A program made the position numbers and the translations under genes. DNA of 64,000 nt from Euphorbia lathyris (taxonomy: Eukaryota; Streptophyta; Magnoliopsida; Malpighiales; Euphorbiaceae), in contig NC_088912.1 in assembly GCF_963576675.1 (NCBI RefSeq), forward strand, positions 12,361,001 to 12,425,000. Direction: 5' to 3'. The notes beneath the pieces were generated by a model. It had not been told where the DNA came from. It ran no database searches and saw only the letters and a list, made by a program, of their open reading frames with translations. This document shows positions 1-10,793 of this stretch, piece after piece (the first letter of the stretch is position 1; each line of letters starts with the position of its first letter).

Positions 1-126
1 TTTTTAATACCCTCTAAAACCCAACTTGCAAAATACACCAGTCCGATAACTTTTATTTGCTTAGTTATTCTAATTTGTAAGTTTTGTAGATAATCCAAAT
101 TATTTCAAGCCGTCTGTTTATCGCAA

Positions 127-148
127 TATATATATATATATATATATA
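127..148. repeat. (TA)n microsatellite, left flank of element
   Basis: Pure TA run directly left of the inverted-repeat element that starts at 149. A matching TA run (1904-1928) lies directly right of it. The element therefore sits inside, or duplicated, a TA microsatellite. Confidence 0.9.
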
Positions 149-263
149 GGGGAGGGATCAAGTGAGAACCCTCCCCTAAGTGAGAACTCACCTTAGGTGA
201 GAACCACCCAAAACTACGTAGTTTTGAGTAGGAAAATTAAGAAAAAATGTTGCTGCTTATTAG

Positions 264-325
264 GGGGTTCAAAACCTACGACCTATTCATCTACACTCCA
301 TATTGTTTACCACTGAGCCAATTGC
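264..325 (-). other. tRNA-like promoter boxes (left inverted end)
   Basis: Read on the minus strand, this stretch has an A-box-like TTGGCTCAGTGGTAA (309-325) and a degenerate B-box-like GGTTTTGAACC. It is the mirror copy of 1737-1790. It is not a foldable tRNA gene, because the arms are not complementary enough, and looks tRNA- or SINE-derived. Confidence 0.5.
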
Positions 326-618
326 TCTTTTTGTATATTATTTCGCGTGCTGATTAATATACCATCTCCCTTTTAGCTTCTATTGTTTTTTTTTGTTTAA
401 TATTTGACACATGCACTTAATAATATCGATTAAATATGCATAATAATGAATTATTAATAGAAAAAAGGAAATGTGCATAATAATGAATTATTAATAGAAA
501 AAAAGAGAAATGTGCATAATAATGAATTATTAATAAAAAAAATCCAAGAACATGCTCTAATTTCTTATTTATTTAATTCCTTTATATTTTTGTAATTTAT
601 GTTACATAAGAAAATATA

Positions 619-1500
619 TTTTTTAAAACATACGTTAGGACATATATTTTAACTTTTAAAACACGAACTATGAAGTTTAGAACGTACGACATATTTTTTA
701 GAACATACGTTATGTTTTTTAGAACATGTGTTATGTTTTTTCGAACATGAGTTATAAATTATATTATAGAACAAATGAAAAAACGATCCAGATATCTACT
801 GATTTTTTAGAACATTATACTTAATTTTTAGAACACAAACTATATATTTTTTAAAACATACGTTATAACATATATTTTAACTTTTAAAACACGAACTATG
901 AAGTTAGAACGTACGACATATTTTTTAGAACATACGTTACGTTTTTTAGAACACGTGTTATGTTTTTTCGAACATGAGTTATAAATTATATTATAGAACA
1001 AGTGAAAAAACGATCGAAATATCTACTGATTTTTTTAGAACATTATACTTAATTTTTGGAACACAAACTATATATTTTTTAAAACAAACGTTAGAACATA
1101 TATTTTAACTTTTAAAACACGAACTATGAAGTTTAGAACGTACGACATATTTTTTAGAACATACGTTATGTTTTTTAGAACACGTGTTATGTTTTTTCGA
1201 ACATGAGTTATAAATTATATTATAGAACAAATGAAAAAACGATCGAGATATCTACTGATTTTTTTAGAACATTATACTTAATTTTTGGTACACAAAATAT
1301 AAACTTTAGAACATGCGTTATGTTTTTTAGAACATACATTATGTTATTTAGAATATGAGTGTTATAAATTATATTATAGAACAAATGTAAAAATGGTCCA
1401 TATATTTACTATTTTTTTAAACATTATACTTAATTTTTAGCACACAAATTATAAAGTTTAGAATATATGTAACAATATTTAGAACATCGTCCTTAACATT
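619..1500. repeat. 228-bp tandem repeat, three good copies plus decayed fourth
   Basis: The landmark TACGTTA recurs at 631, 859 and (as AACGTTA) 1087, a period of 228 bp. Copies run 619-846, 847-1074 and 1075-1302 with few differences. A degenerate copy trails to about 1500. The units are extremely AT-rich, with many TTTTTAGAACAT-like submotifs. They fill the core of the inverted-repeat element. Confidence 0.9.
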
Positions 1501-1736
1501 TTAAAATATAAATTATAAAAATATAGAAGAATTAAATAAATAAGAAATTAGAGCATGTTTTTGCATTTTTTTCTATTAATAATTCATTATTATGTATATT
1601 TATTTTTTTATTAATAATTTATTATTATGCACATTTAATTGATATAATAAGTGCATGCATCAAATATTAAACAATGGAAGCTAAAAGGGTCATAATATAT
1701 TAATCAGCGCGACACATAGTACACAAGAAAGACAAT

Positions 1737-1790
1737 TGGCTCAGTGGTAAGTAGTGTGGAGTATAGATGCAAGGTCTCAGGTTCGATCCC
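1737..1790 (+). other. tRNA-like promoter boxes (right inverted end)
   Basis: TTGGCTCAGTGGTAAG (1736-1751) resembles a pol III A box and GGTTCGATCCC (1780-1790) a consensus B box, 28 nt apart. The spacing is tRNA-like, but acceptor and anticodon arms are not evident. The inverted copy is at 264-325. Likely a SINE or tRNA relic swept into the element's ends. Confidence 0.6.
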
Positions 1791-1903
1791 CTAGATAGTA
1801 GTGTTTTTTTTTAAATTTCCTTACCCAAAACTACGTAGTTTTGGGTGGTTCTCACCTAAGGTGAGTTCTCACCTAGGAAAGGGTTCTCACAAGAACCCTC
1901 TCC

Positions 1904-1928
1904 TATATATATATATATATATATATAA
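1904..1928. repeat. (TA)n microsatellite, right flank of element
   Basis: TA run directly right of the inverted-repeat element ending at 1903; the partner of 127-148. Confidence 0.9.
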
Positions 1929-3220
1929 TAATTTTCCTTCAACAGTGTTATCAATTTTTTTTGCTAACATGGAAAATAATGTTACAATTTTATGATAAAA
2001 ATAATTATATAATCCTTAAAATATGGGTAAATTTCATCAAAGGTTTATAATGTTTATCTCATTTCAGATTTTGCCTTTTTGACCTTTGGTGTACAACAGC
2101 TAAAAATGATCTGTCAATGCAAAATTTGACTCTTCTAACATAAGATTACTTTTATACCCTCTTTTTCCTCATTTCCTCTTTTTCCTTTCCCTTTGCCCTT
2201 CTATCTATAACTACTCTCTCTACCTTATTTCTCTTCATTTAATATTTCTTTATTGGTTCTATATCTTTGTAGGATGGAATCCCTACAGATACTTTGGGAT
2301 GCCCTCCTAGACGGAATACATATAAATTAATGGGATGCTTGATGTTCAAAGTGGATTGACCCATTCTGTAGAAATTGGCTGACCGAGACTAGGAGGGAAA
2401 CTTGGCACCAAACCGGGCTTTCTTTGCTAATTTTTAAATTCATGAATTTCAATTGAGTTTCTGATGTGGATTTTGCTCGAAATTTGAAAAGATTGACCTA
2501 AGAATCTACAAATAGGAATCCATGGGCACCACGTACTCCTATCCTTAGATCTATTTCAAAAGCTGCTTTTGAACTTGGTGATTATTGCAGAATTATGGAG
2601 AGAGGAGATCGATGTTTGGGAACTTAATTGCAAAAAACCTTTTCAAATTCCTGCATGTTTTATTTCAATTATCGATCCATAGTGGTGAGCTGCATGAGTT
2701 CAACAGGTTCCACTTTTCCGAGTACTTTCTGACTTCATTTAACTCGCTGAAATCAAAATCTTGGTAAAAGCAATTGAAGGAAAATTTTATATATGCAGAA
2801 TTTAATGCATATTTATACCTTCAAACTAGTTTATTTTAAAATAAATTCATATTTGTTATTATAGTCTTTGGTTAAATTTTTTAATTTATATATATTAATT
2901 AATCATATAAAGAATATATCATTATTTTAGTTATTGTTTTTGTCCAAGTAAAAAAAATCGAATAGATTAAATTTGTACAAAAAATCTTTTAAATAATGTT
3001 TTTTTATGGAATTTAAAACATTGTTTTAGTAATAGTTAAATTAAAAGAATGAGTCATTTTGATAAGCACATAGTATGCTGCCACTACGTTTTATAAGTTT
3101 GACACATGAAGGTAACGTGTCACTTTCCTCTTATTTGATAGCAAACGGCTTACACCTACAAATTCAAGACATCGATATCTCAAATTTGTATCGACCGGAT
3201 TTAGGGGTTTTGAGGGGCGG
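1929..3220. other. Gene-poor stretch
   Basis: AT-rich sequence with no gene I recognise. Short open frames, such as a 60-codon one at 2585-2767, match nothing known to me and have no coding-like features. The last ~100 bases are the insertion target of the Copia element. Confidence 0.5.
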
Positions 3221-3225
3221 CTTTT

Positions 3226-3496
3226 TGTTAAGTCACATGTCTTCTTGTTAGGTTTCTTTGAAGTAGTCTTTGCTGTTAACAATAAGTTCCTAGAAGATAG
3301 GAATAAGTTAGAGTTTGATTCTATCTGTTTTGGTCTTTCCTATAATTACGTTTCCTGTATATGTGGGATACGTTAGTTTCTCTTTTTGGATTTCTGTTCA
3401 TTGTAAAGCTATTTAAAGCTTCCTCAGTTTACATTCTAAATAACAAATACTCTTTGCATTGTGTTGCAATTTGTCTATTGTGTTCAATATTTATCA
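3226..3496 (+). repeat. Copia 5' LTR (271 bp)
   Basis: Begins TGTTAAGTC and ends TTATCA, the TG...CA termini of LTRs. About 97% identical to 7650-7920. The end of the LTR is directly followed by the primer-binding site. Confidence 0.97.
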
Positions 3497-3498
3497 TT

Positions 3499-3510
3499 TG
3501 GTATCAGAGC
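3499..3510 (+). other. Primer-binding site (initiator Met tRNA type)
   Basis: TGGTATCAGAGC, the usual plant Copia primer site, begins 2 nt after the 5' LTR end. Confidence 0.93.
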
Positions 3511-3571
3511 CTGAACAGGCCTGATTGAGAGAGAAGAGTGTGAGAGAAACACGAGAGAATAGTGTGAAGAG

Positions 3572-4570
3572 ATGGCAGAAAGCAACAATAATAATTGTTT
3601 TGTGCAACCAGCTATCCCAAAATTTGATGGCTTCCATGAACATTGGGCAAAATTGATACAGAATTTCCTTCGAGCAAAGGAATTCTGGAGCCTAGTAGAA
3701 GACAGAATAACAGAGATTCCAACAGGAAGAGAGCCATCAGAAGCAGAGACTAAAGTTATTGCAGAACAACAATTGAAAGATAAGAAGGTGAAGAATTATC
3801 TCTCTCAAGCCATTGACAGAGAAATTATGGAAACCATTCTGAACGATGATACATCCAAGCAGATTTGGGACTCGATGAAGCAGAAATTTAAAGGGTCAAC
3901 AAGGGTTAAAATAGCACAACTTCAAACCCTAAAAACTGAATTCGAAATTCTGAAGATGAAAGAAGGGGAAAGTGTCAATGCCTATTTTGGAAGAACACTC
4001 TCAATTGCCAAGAGGATGAAATCATGTGGTGAAAGTCTCAAAGAAGCTGATATCACAGGAAAGATTCTTCGATCCTTAGTTCCAAAATTCAACTATGTGG
4101 TATGTTCAATTCAAGAATCAAATAATGTTGATGTTTTAACTGTGGATGAACTCTAAAGCAGCCTTTTAATTCACGAACAAAGGATGAAAGGATCTGTAGA
4201 AGAAGATCAAGTATTGAAAGTTACACATGAAGACCGAAGTGGACGAGGCAGAGGCACGTTTAGAGGTCGAGGAAGAGGCAGAGGCGGATCGTTCTTTGAC
4301 AAATCTGCTATTCAATGCTATAAATGTCACAATTTGGGACATTTTCAGTATGAATGTCAAAATTCAGAGAAACGGGCTCACTATGCCAAGATCGATGATG
4401 AAGATGAGATGTTGTTAATGGCGCAAGTTGATCTCAAACAAGACAAAAGGAAAGGGATCTGGTTTCTTGATTCTGGATGTTCGAACCACATGTCAGGAAA
4501 CAAAGAGTGGTTCACACGACTTGATGAAGTTTTTAAGCATTCTGTTAAATTTGGAATGATTCCAAGCTGA
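3572..4570 (+). pseudogene. gag: Copia gag and start of protease (broken)
   Basis: Capsid-forming part of the Copia polyprotein. The frame starts at the ATG at 3572, after the primer site and an ~60-nt leader. A UBN2-type gag domain covers about residues 10-190 and includes the motif QIWDSMKQKF. An in-frame TAA at 4154-4156 breaks it, and the same frame resumes to 4570. The second part has an RG-rich stretch, a CX2CX4HX4C zinc knuckle (CYKCHNLGHFQYEC) and the protease active site WFLDSGCSNHM, where the usual DSG is intact. A frameshift near 4565 then leaves this frame. No functional protein can be made from this copy. Confidence 0.95.
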
Positions 4571-5831
4571 TGGTGATGGGGAAAGGGAGTATCAAGCTCG
4601 AAGTTGGAGGCCAAATCCAAATTGTGAGTGATGTTTTTTATGTACCTGAATTGCGTAATAACCTGCTGAGTATAGGTCAATTACAAGAATGAGGAATCAC
4701 CATTCTTATCAAACATGGAGTGTGCAAGTTATGTCATCCGACCCGTGGTGTTATAATGAAAAGTGAAATGACAGCAAACAAAATGTTTGTAGTTATTGCA
4801 AACATTCTCATGAAATCACCTTCTTGCTTTAATGCACAAATTGAAAAATCGAGTGAAATTTGGCATCAAAGATTTGGGCATCTGAGCTATAAAAATCTAG
4901 CATTGCTGCACAACAAAGAGATGGTTCGAGGGCTACCAAACATCAAAACCCCAACAAAAAAATGTACAAGTTGCATGATGGGAAAACAACACAGAGTAGC
5001 CATTTCAAAGAAGAGTAATTGGAGAGCCATAAAGAAATTACAGCTCATACACTCAGACATTTGTGGTCCTATTTCGCCTGCCTCCTACAGTCAAAAGAGG
5101 TACATATTAACATTCATAGATGACTTTAGTCGAAAGATGTGGGTTTATTTTCTGAACGAAAAAGAGTGAAGCTTTTGTGACTTTCAAAAATTTCAAAATA
5201 ATGGTGGAGAAAGAGTGTGGTCTATCAATGTGCAACTTAAGAACAGATAGAGGAGGAGAATTCAACTCCAAAGAATTTTCAGAATTTTGCAAAACACAAG
5301 GCATAAGAAGACAGCTTACTACAGCGTATACGCCTCAGCAAAATGGAGTTGCGGAACGTAAAAACCGTACAATCCTCAATATGGTGAGATGCTTGCTTGA
5401 AGAAAAACAAATGCCCAAAATGCTTTGGCCAGATGCTACGAAGTGGACATGTCACATTCTCAATCGGAGTCCCGTTGCCTCTGTGAAAAATAAAACTCCA
5501 GAGGAATGTTGGCGATTTGAAACCTAACATTGAATATTTAAGGGTCTTTGGCTGCATTGAAAATGTACATGTACTTGATGCTAAGAGATTGAAGTTAGAC
5601 GCAAAAAGTCAGAAATTAGTCCTGATCGGCTACAGTGTGGAGTCCAAAGGATATAAGCTGATTAATCCTTTCACAAAGAAAGTAACCATCAGTAGAGATG
5701 TCATCTTTGAAGAAGATGAAAGTGGGATTGGGAAAAAACAAAAGAGGAGACTACTGATGTACTTGATTGGGGAGAAGAATATGAAGAAGCCCACAATCAA
5801 GGAGATGAAAGTGAAGAATAAGCAGATTTAG
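4571..5831 (+). pseudogene. pol: Copia protease end and integrase (broken)
   Basis: Continuation of the polyprotein in several frames. 4571-5169 carries the end of protease, a stop at 4690-4692, the GAG-pre-integrase motif HQRFGHLSYKN and the start of the integrase catalytic core (IHSDICGP, FIDDFSRKMWVYF). The frame shifts near 5165. 5177-5527 holds the rest of the core, with the second Asp in LRTDRGGEFNSKEF and the YTPQQNGVAERKNRT segment carrying the catalytic Glu. Another shift near 5517 leads into the integrase C-terminal part, with RVFGCIENVHV and GYSVESKGYKL. The DDE residues are present but the frame is not continuous. Confidence 0.94.
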
Positions 5832-5851
5832 ATGAAGAAAATACAGCAGAT

Positions 5852-7614
5852 GTGGATGAAGACATCACCTCCAATGACGTAGAAAATTCAAGCTCCAACA
5901 GTGATGTTCCAAATTCAGCAAGTTCCAGCTCTAACTCACTAAATTCCAGCCCCAATAATACCTCTAATTCATCTTTCTCAATCAGAGAACGAAGAGCTCC
6001 TGCCTACTTAGAAGATTACACAAGTGGAGAAGGATTCTCTGAAGATGAGGTACAAAACTTTGCTCTATGTATATCTGCTGATCCCATTTTCTATGAACAA
6101 GCAGCAAAATTGAAGAAATGGAGGGATGCAATGGATCTTGAAATCGAAGCAATAAAGAAAAATCAAACTTGGGAACTTGTAAAGGCTCATTTGGAAGTGA
6201 AGGTGATAGGTGTCAAGTGGGTGTATCGAACCAAGCTGAACGAAAATGGAGAGATTGACAAAAGTAAAGCACGCCTCGTGGCCAAAGGGTATGCTCAAGA
6301 AAAGGGAATTGACGACAATGAGGTCTTTGCACCAGTAGCACGATAGGATATTATTCGCATGGTAATTGCAGTAGCAGCGAAAAATGGTTGGAAGTTGTTT
6401 CAACTAGACGTTAAAAGCGCATTTCTGCACGGAGAACTCAAAGAAGACGTCTACGTTGCTCAGCCACAAGGCTATGAAGTTAAGGGAGAGGAGAACAAAG
6501 TATACAAACTAAACAAAGCTCTTTATGGCTTAAAGCAAGCTCCAAGGGCGTGGTTTAGTAGAATTGAAGGATACTTCGTCAAAGAAGGGTTCGAAAGAAG
6601 CTGCTGTGATCCTACCTTTTAAAACAGGAGAACAACAAGATTCTAATTATAAGTCTCTATGTTGATGATCTTGTTTTTACAGGCAATGATTTGATTATGA
6701 TACAAAATTTCAAAAACTCTATGAAGAATGAGTTCGAGATGACTGATCTAGGAGAAATCAAGTATTTCTTGGGAGTGGAAGTTCATCAAGGAGTAAATGG
6801 CATTTTCATCAGCGAGAAGAAATATGCCAGTGAAATGCTTGAAAAATTCGGGATGAAAAGGTGCAATGGAGTCAGAAATCCAATTGTTCCAGGAAACAAA
6901 CTATCAAAGGAGGAGGAAGGCACTCAAGTAAATGGAACCTTATTCAAGCAGATCGTTGGAAGCTTGCTATATATGACTGTCACAAGTCCAGATTTGATGT
7001 ACAGTGTATGTCTTATAAGCAGATTTATGTCAAAACCAATGGAAATACATATGTTAGCAGCTAAGAGAATCTTGAGATACATTCAAAGTACTGCTGATTT
7101 TGGCATTGTTTACAAACGAGGCTGCACAACTGAGTTAATGGCATCTACAGACAGTGATTATGCTGGTGATATAGATGATCGAAAGAGTACATCAAGGTAT
7201 GTGTTCGTATTAAGTGGAGGAGCTGTAGCTTGGGCATCAAAGAAGCAACCTGTAGTGAGTTTGTCAACTACAGAGGCAGAATATATCGCTGCTGCCTCAT
7301 GTGCGTGTCAATGTGTCTGGATGCAGAGAATTCTGAAACAAATTGAAGGTACAAAAATTGACTATGTGAAGGTTCTCTGTGACAATTCTTCTACTATTAA
7401 ACTTGCAAAGAATCCGATACTTCATGGGAGAAGCAAACATATTGATGTAAGATTTCATTTCTTAAGAAATCTTGTAAATGATGGGTCAATTAAAATGGAA
7501 TATTGTGGCACGAATGAGCAAGTTGCAGATATCATGACAAAACCTTTAAAGCTTGATCAATTTGAGAAGCTTAGAGAAGCACTTGGTGTTCGAAGCAGCT
7601 TGGGTATAAACTAA
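5852..7614 (+). pseudogene. pol: Copia reverse transcriptase and RNase H (broken)
   Basis: The reverse transcriptase starts after a Ser/Asn-rich linker. WVYRTKLNENGEIDKSKAR and ARLVAKGYAQEKGIDDNEVF are the conserved fingers. A TAG at 6344-6346 interrupts it, and the same frame resumes (DVKSAFLHGELKEDVYVAQP). A frameshift near 6620 precedes the catalytic YVDDL motif (~6658-6672). The last frame, 6691-7614 (307 codons), is intact and holds the thumb and RNase H, with catalytic-type STDSDYAGD, the STTEAEYIAA motif and the DNSST segment. It ends at TAA before the polypurine tract and the 3' LTR. Confidence 0.95.
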
Positions 7615-7649
7615 CTTGTTGTAAGCAAGTTTAGTTTAGGGGAGAGTTT

Positions 7650-7920
7650 TGTTAAGTCACGTGTCTTCTTGTTAGATTTCTTTGAAGTAGTCTTTGCTGT
7701 TAATAATAAGCTCCTAGAAAATAGGAATAAGTTAGAGTTTGATTCTATCTGTTTTGGTCTTTCCTGTAATCACGTTTCCTGTATATGTGGGATACGTTAG
7801 TTTCTCTTTTTGGATTTCTGTTCATTGTAAAGCTATTTAAAGCTTCCTCAGTTTACATTCTAAATAACAAATACTTTTTGCATTGTGTTGCAATTTGTCT
7901 ATTGTGTTCAATATTTATCA
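7650..7920 (+). repeat. Copia 3' LTR (271 bp)
   Basis: Same length as the 5' LTR, with TG...CA ends. The polypurine stretch TTAGGGGAGAGTTT precedes it. CTTTT follows at 7921-7925. Confidence 0.97.
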
Positions 7921-8009
7921 CTTTTCTCGCCTGGGAACAACGAAGCATGGATCGATGGTAAATACATTGATATCTCAAGATGGAAAATGACACTACAAAA
8001 AATCACCAC

Positions 8010-8365
8010 TTGCGCCACGATTAAAATCGTGGCACTATTGTAATATTTCTGTGGCTATACTATTTAGCCACGGAAATTCAAACTAGATACTCTTGTGGCA
8101 CAAGTGAGCGTGGCTAGGTAGTTGCCACGGAAAAATAATAGTTGTGGCATAAATTGATTTTTATGCCATAGAAAAATCCGTGGCTAGTCATATCCTTTTG
8201 CCACAAGCAAAATCGTGGCAAAAATAAAATACCCATGGCAAGATATAGCGACCCGTGGCAATCAACCCACCTAGCCACAAGCATAATCGTGGTAAAAATA
8301 TAACATTTTTTGCTAGGAACATTAGTTAACCACGAGCATAACCGTGGCAAAAACAAATCATGGCA
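8010..8365. repeat. CACTA subterminal repeat array (GCCACG motifs)
   Basis: More than a dozen GCCACG or CGTGGC words occur in alternating orientation within 350 bp (for example 8014, 8026, 8063, 8125, 8211 and 8271). In CACTA elements such arrays bind the transposase. Confidence 0.75.
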
Positions 8366-8712
8366 AGCTTGATAAATATTAATAATTTATATTTAATTAA
8401 CTTTTAATTTCTTTAATTATTATTATTACTAGTCAAAGTTTAGTGTAATACAACAAAACATTTCATTGATATCCCAAATTTGAAAACTATCATCTTAACA
8501 CTTAATTTATGTTGTTTGGCCACCTATACGTAGGACCAAATTACAAAGAAAATGAAATAGAATATGAGAAAATGGTACCAACGGGTAATTGTATAGAATT
8601 GTTTTACAATTTTCCAAAAACACTTCCAAAGATCAACAATAATGTAATTATTATAAGCCACTTAAACCATGGAGTTCCAGCATGGTACTTTAAAACAGAG
8701 TGATTTAAGAAA

Positions 8713-8832
8713 GCTGTTTGTCCATCCGAGCAGCAACATGAACTGCCTGCAGAGAAATTAAAATTTAGATATCTGTTTGTCCAATACGAGCAGCAACATG
8801 AACAACCTGCAGAGAAATTAAAATCTGAATGA
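8713..8832. repeat. 60-bp tandem duplication
   Basis: GAGCAGCAACATGAAC and AGAGAAATTAAAAT recur exactly 60 bp apart, with about six differences between the two copies. Confidence 0.9.
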
Positions 8833-8879
8833 TGCATTTTTAGCATTAGATGACTGAAAATAAGCAAAACTAGGAAAAT

Positions 8880-9540
8880 ATGACCGCATATATGAATAAT
8901 AATAATAATATTAAAATAAAATTATTATTAAGGTTGAATATTTGATAAGAAAGGCTTATCATAATGAGTGAAATAAAATCCAAGTTACAAGAGTCAAAAG
9001 TGCTTAAAATTACTATCTTGCTCCTCAGAACCAAATTAAAATACATTTCACTACATCAATTGAAGTATATCCAATCAGGTCAAGGGAGTTGATTTTCATT
9101 CCAGGGAAAATTGTTAATTCTTCTCAATTCTCATCATTCCAAAAGTTCAATTCATCATTAGACTCATTCCAATACACATAGAGGATTGAAATCGAGTCCT
9201 AATGGCTATATGTACAATTCAAATTCCTGAAAGTTTTATAATGTAAAATAGATTTCAGAGAAACCCACCTCTTTGACTCCATAACATGGTTCAAGTAATT
9301 AATTCTAAGTCGCAATTGAAAGATCATTTCTGCAAAATTATTAAAAAGCATACTGTTAACACAAACCTAACCAAGTCGAACAAAAAAGAAAGAAAGCATA
9401 GGAAAAACACAATAGCACAAATTAGGGTTTTCAGTAGTCCTGCAAATAAGGCATAAGTATGTATCTAATAATGACATTTATACAAATAAACAATAAAATA
9501 GCTCAACTTTTGTTTGATTTGAGAACTAGAGAAACTCCGA
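8880..9540. other. Non-coding interior of CACTA-type sequence
   Basis: AT-rich, no recognisable domain or conserved frame. It would be intron or 3' sequence of the minus-strand transcript suggested by the exon-like feature at 9593-9663. Confidence 0.3.
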
Positions 9541-9592
9541 TTTTGAGGAGAAGAGTATAAAGGGCAACAATCTCATGCACAAGGGAGCTTAC

Positions 9593-9663
9593 CAATTCTT
9601 GTTCCAGTCGATCGTGGGGTTCGTCCAATTGACTAGAGTGTGACAATAGAGGTGGACGACCAT
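9593..9663 (-). other. Candidate first coding exon of a transposon-borne transcript
   Basis: On the minus strand a CT-rich leader (9720-9750) is followed by an ATG at 9663. The frame is open for 71 bases and ends at AATTG|GTAAGC, a strong splice donor. The encoded 23 residues (begins MVVHLYCHTLV) match nothing I know. Promoter-leader-exon-donor order is gene-like, but no second exon could be assigned. Confidence 0.25.
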
Positions 9664-9938
9664 GGTTTCTAGAGCTAATTCGAGTAAGGGAATGATTTCC
9701 TTCCGGAGCTAATCAAAGAGAGAGACGAGAGAGAGAGAGAGAGTTTCGTATAGGAGAGAGATGGTCTGCAATATTTTATTTTCTCTTTTCTTTTAACACT
9801 ACAAAGTATTTTTTATTTCTTTATTAGGGTAAAGTGGCTTTTGTTTTGGTGGGAATTTATCCCGCCCAAAATATTTAGCACTTATAATGAGCGTAATGTT
9901 AAAAAATTTAGTAAAGTTAAGTTTTTTATAATTAATAA

Positions 9939-10486
9939 GGGTTAATACACATCTTTGCCCTTGCGTTTTCTCGGAAAAACAGATTTGCCCTTAAATCAAA
10001 TAAACCCACAAAACTATCCCTGAATTTTCCATGAACCTGCAATTATACCCTAATCTGACAGAGCTGCTAAACGGCGATGACATCAAACCTTCTTATCTCC
10101 AGAAAAACTTCAGATAAGAACAACCAATCACAAACAGAAAAAAATATGCACATTCAATTTCGATTAAAAGCAAGTTAGAAGAACAGATTGGTCAAAATTC
10201 ATTTTCATAAAAGTTCAATCAACCTAATAAAATGGTGTCTAAACCTCCTAATTAATCCAAAAGCAATAGCAATAGAAAAAAATAAGAAACCAAATGAATT
10301 TTGATTGTCGTCATCCAATTTTTTGGAGACAAGAAGGTTTGATGTCATCCCCGTTTAGCAGCTCCGTCAGATTAGGGTATAATTGCAGGTTTATGGAAAA
10401 TTCAGGGATAGTTTTGTGGGTTTATTTGATTTAAGGGTAAATCTGTTTTTTCACGAAAACACATGGGCAAATATGTGTATTAACCC
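9939..10486. mobile_element. Mutator-like MITE with 10-bp target duplication
   Basis: Starts GGGTTAATACACATCTTTGC and ends with its inverted counterpart GTGTATTAACCC. The inverted ends extend about 160 bp, including the GATGACATCAAACCTTCTT block near 10077 and its mirror near 10332. TAATTAATAA is repeated at 9929-9938 and 10487-10496. A 9-11-bp duplication and long inverted ends are Mutator-superfamily traits. No coding capacity. It inserted into the CACTA-type sequence, so it is younger. Confidence 0.88.
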
Positions 10487-10793
10487 TAATTAATAATGAC
10501 CTGCTTTTATTTCCACTCATTAAAATTACAAAAAATATACTTTTAATGATAGGTTTTTTCACCACTCATTATTTTTTGCTCATTATTGTTTGTTTTTCTT
10601 GTAGTGCTATCAATAGCATCACAACACCAAAGTCTAAAATCTATGGAAACTTGATCATTTCTGCTTATACAGCAACTTATCAAAAGAAATAGACTCAGTA
10701 AATTTCTCGACACTATGAGTCGTGCTCTCTTCGAACCTTCCACCCCAAAGTTTGGTCTCCTTAGTTTCAATTTGAGGTTGAGAGGAGCCACAT

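Larger units (their letters stand above)
149..1903. mobile_element. Non-autonomous DNA element with ~400-bp terminal inverted repeats
   Basis: The left end (149-~237) is matched in reverse complement by the right end (~1815-1903). Both carry a GTGAGAACTCACCTTAGGTG core and the palindrome ACTACGTAGT. The match continues inward to about 480 on the left and 1565 on the right, including a tRNA-like stretch and a repeated ATGAATTATTAATAG-type motif. No transposase reading frame exists. TA repeats flank both sides. Preference for TA runs is known for several plant MITE groups; the superfamily is not resolved here. Mutator-like is one option, given the long inverted ends. Confidence 0.75.
3221..7925 (+). 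mobile_element. Complete but inactive Ty1/Copia retrotransposon with 5-bp target duplication
   Basis: The element spans 3226-7920 and is bounded by CTTTT at 3221-3225 and 7921-7925, so it inserted by integrase. Two 271-bp LTRs, an initiator-Met-type primer site (TGGTATCAGAGC, 3499-3510), a gag-pol region on the plus strand and a polypurine tract (~7633-7649) are in canonical order. Order is gag, protease, integrase, reverse transcriptase, RNase H, which defines Copia. In-frame stops and frameshifts disable the polyprotein. The LTRs differ at about 8 of 271 sites, all transitions, so insertion is fairly young. Confidence 0.97.
7991..10606. mobile_element. CACTA-type sequence, boundaries uncertain
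   Basis: CACTACAAAAAATC at 7991 and the inverted TTTTTCTTGTAGTG ending at 10606 are CACTA termini. The left side has a dense subterminal array of GCCACG/CGTGGC motifs, as CACTA elements do. However, the 3-bp flanks (TGA and CTA) do not match, and the right side lacks the GCCACG motifs, carrying AATGAG-type motifs instead. A further CACTAC lies at 9797. This may be one element with a lost end, or a left half plus a small CACTA MITE (9797-10606). No transposase frame is visible. Confidence 0.55.

Noticed and set aside
1737..1790. A genuine tRNA gene
   Set aside because: Only A and B boxes are readable. Acceptor, D, anticodon and T stems cannot be paired into a cloverleaf by eye.
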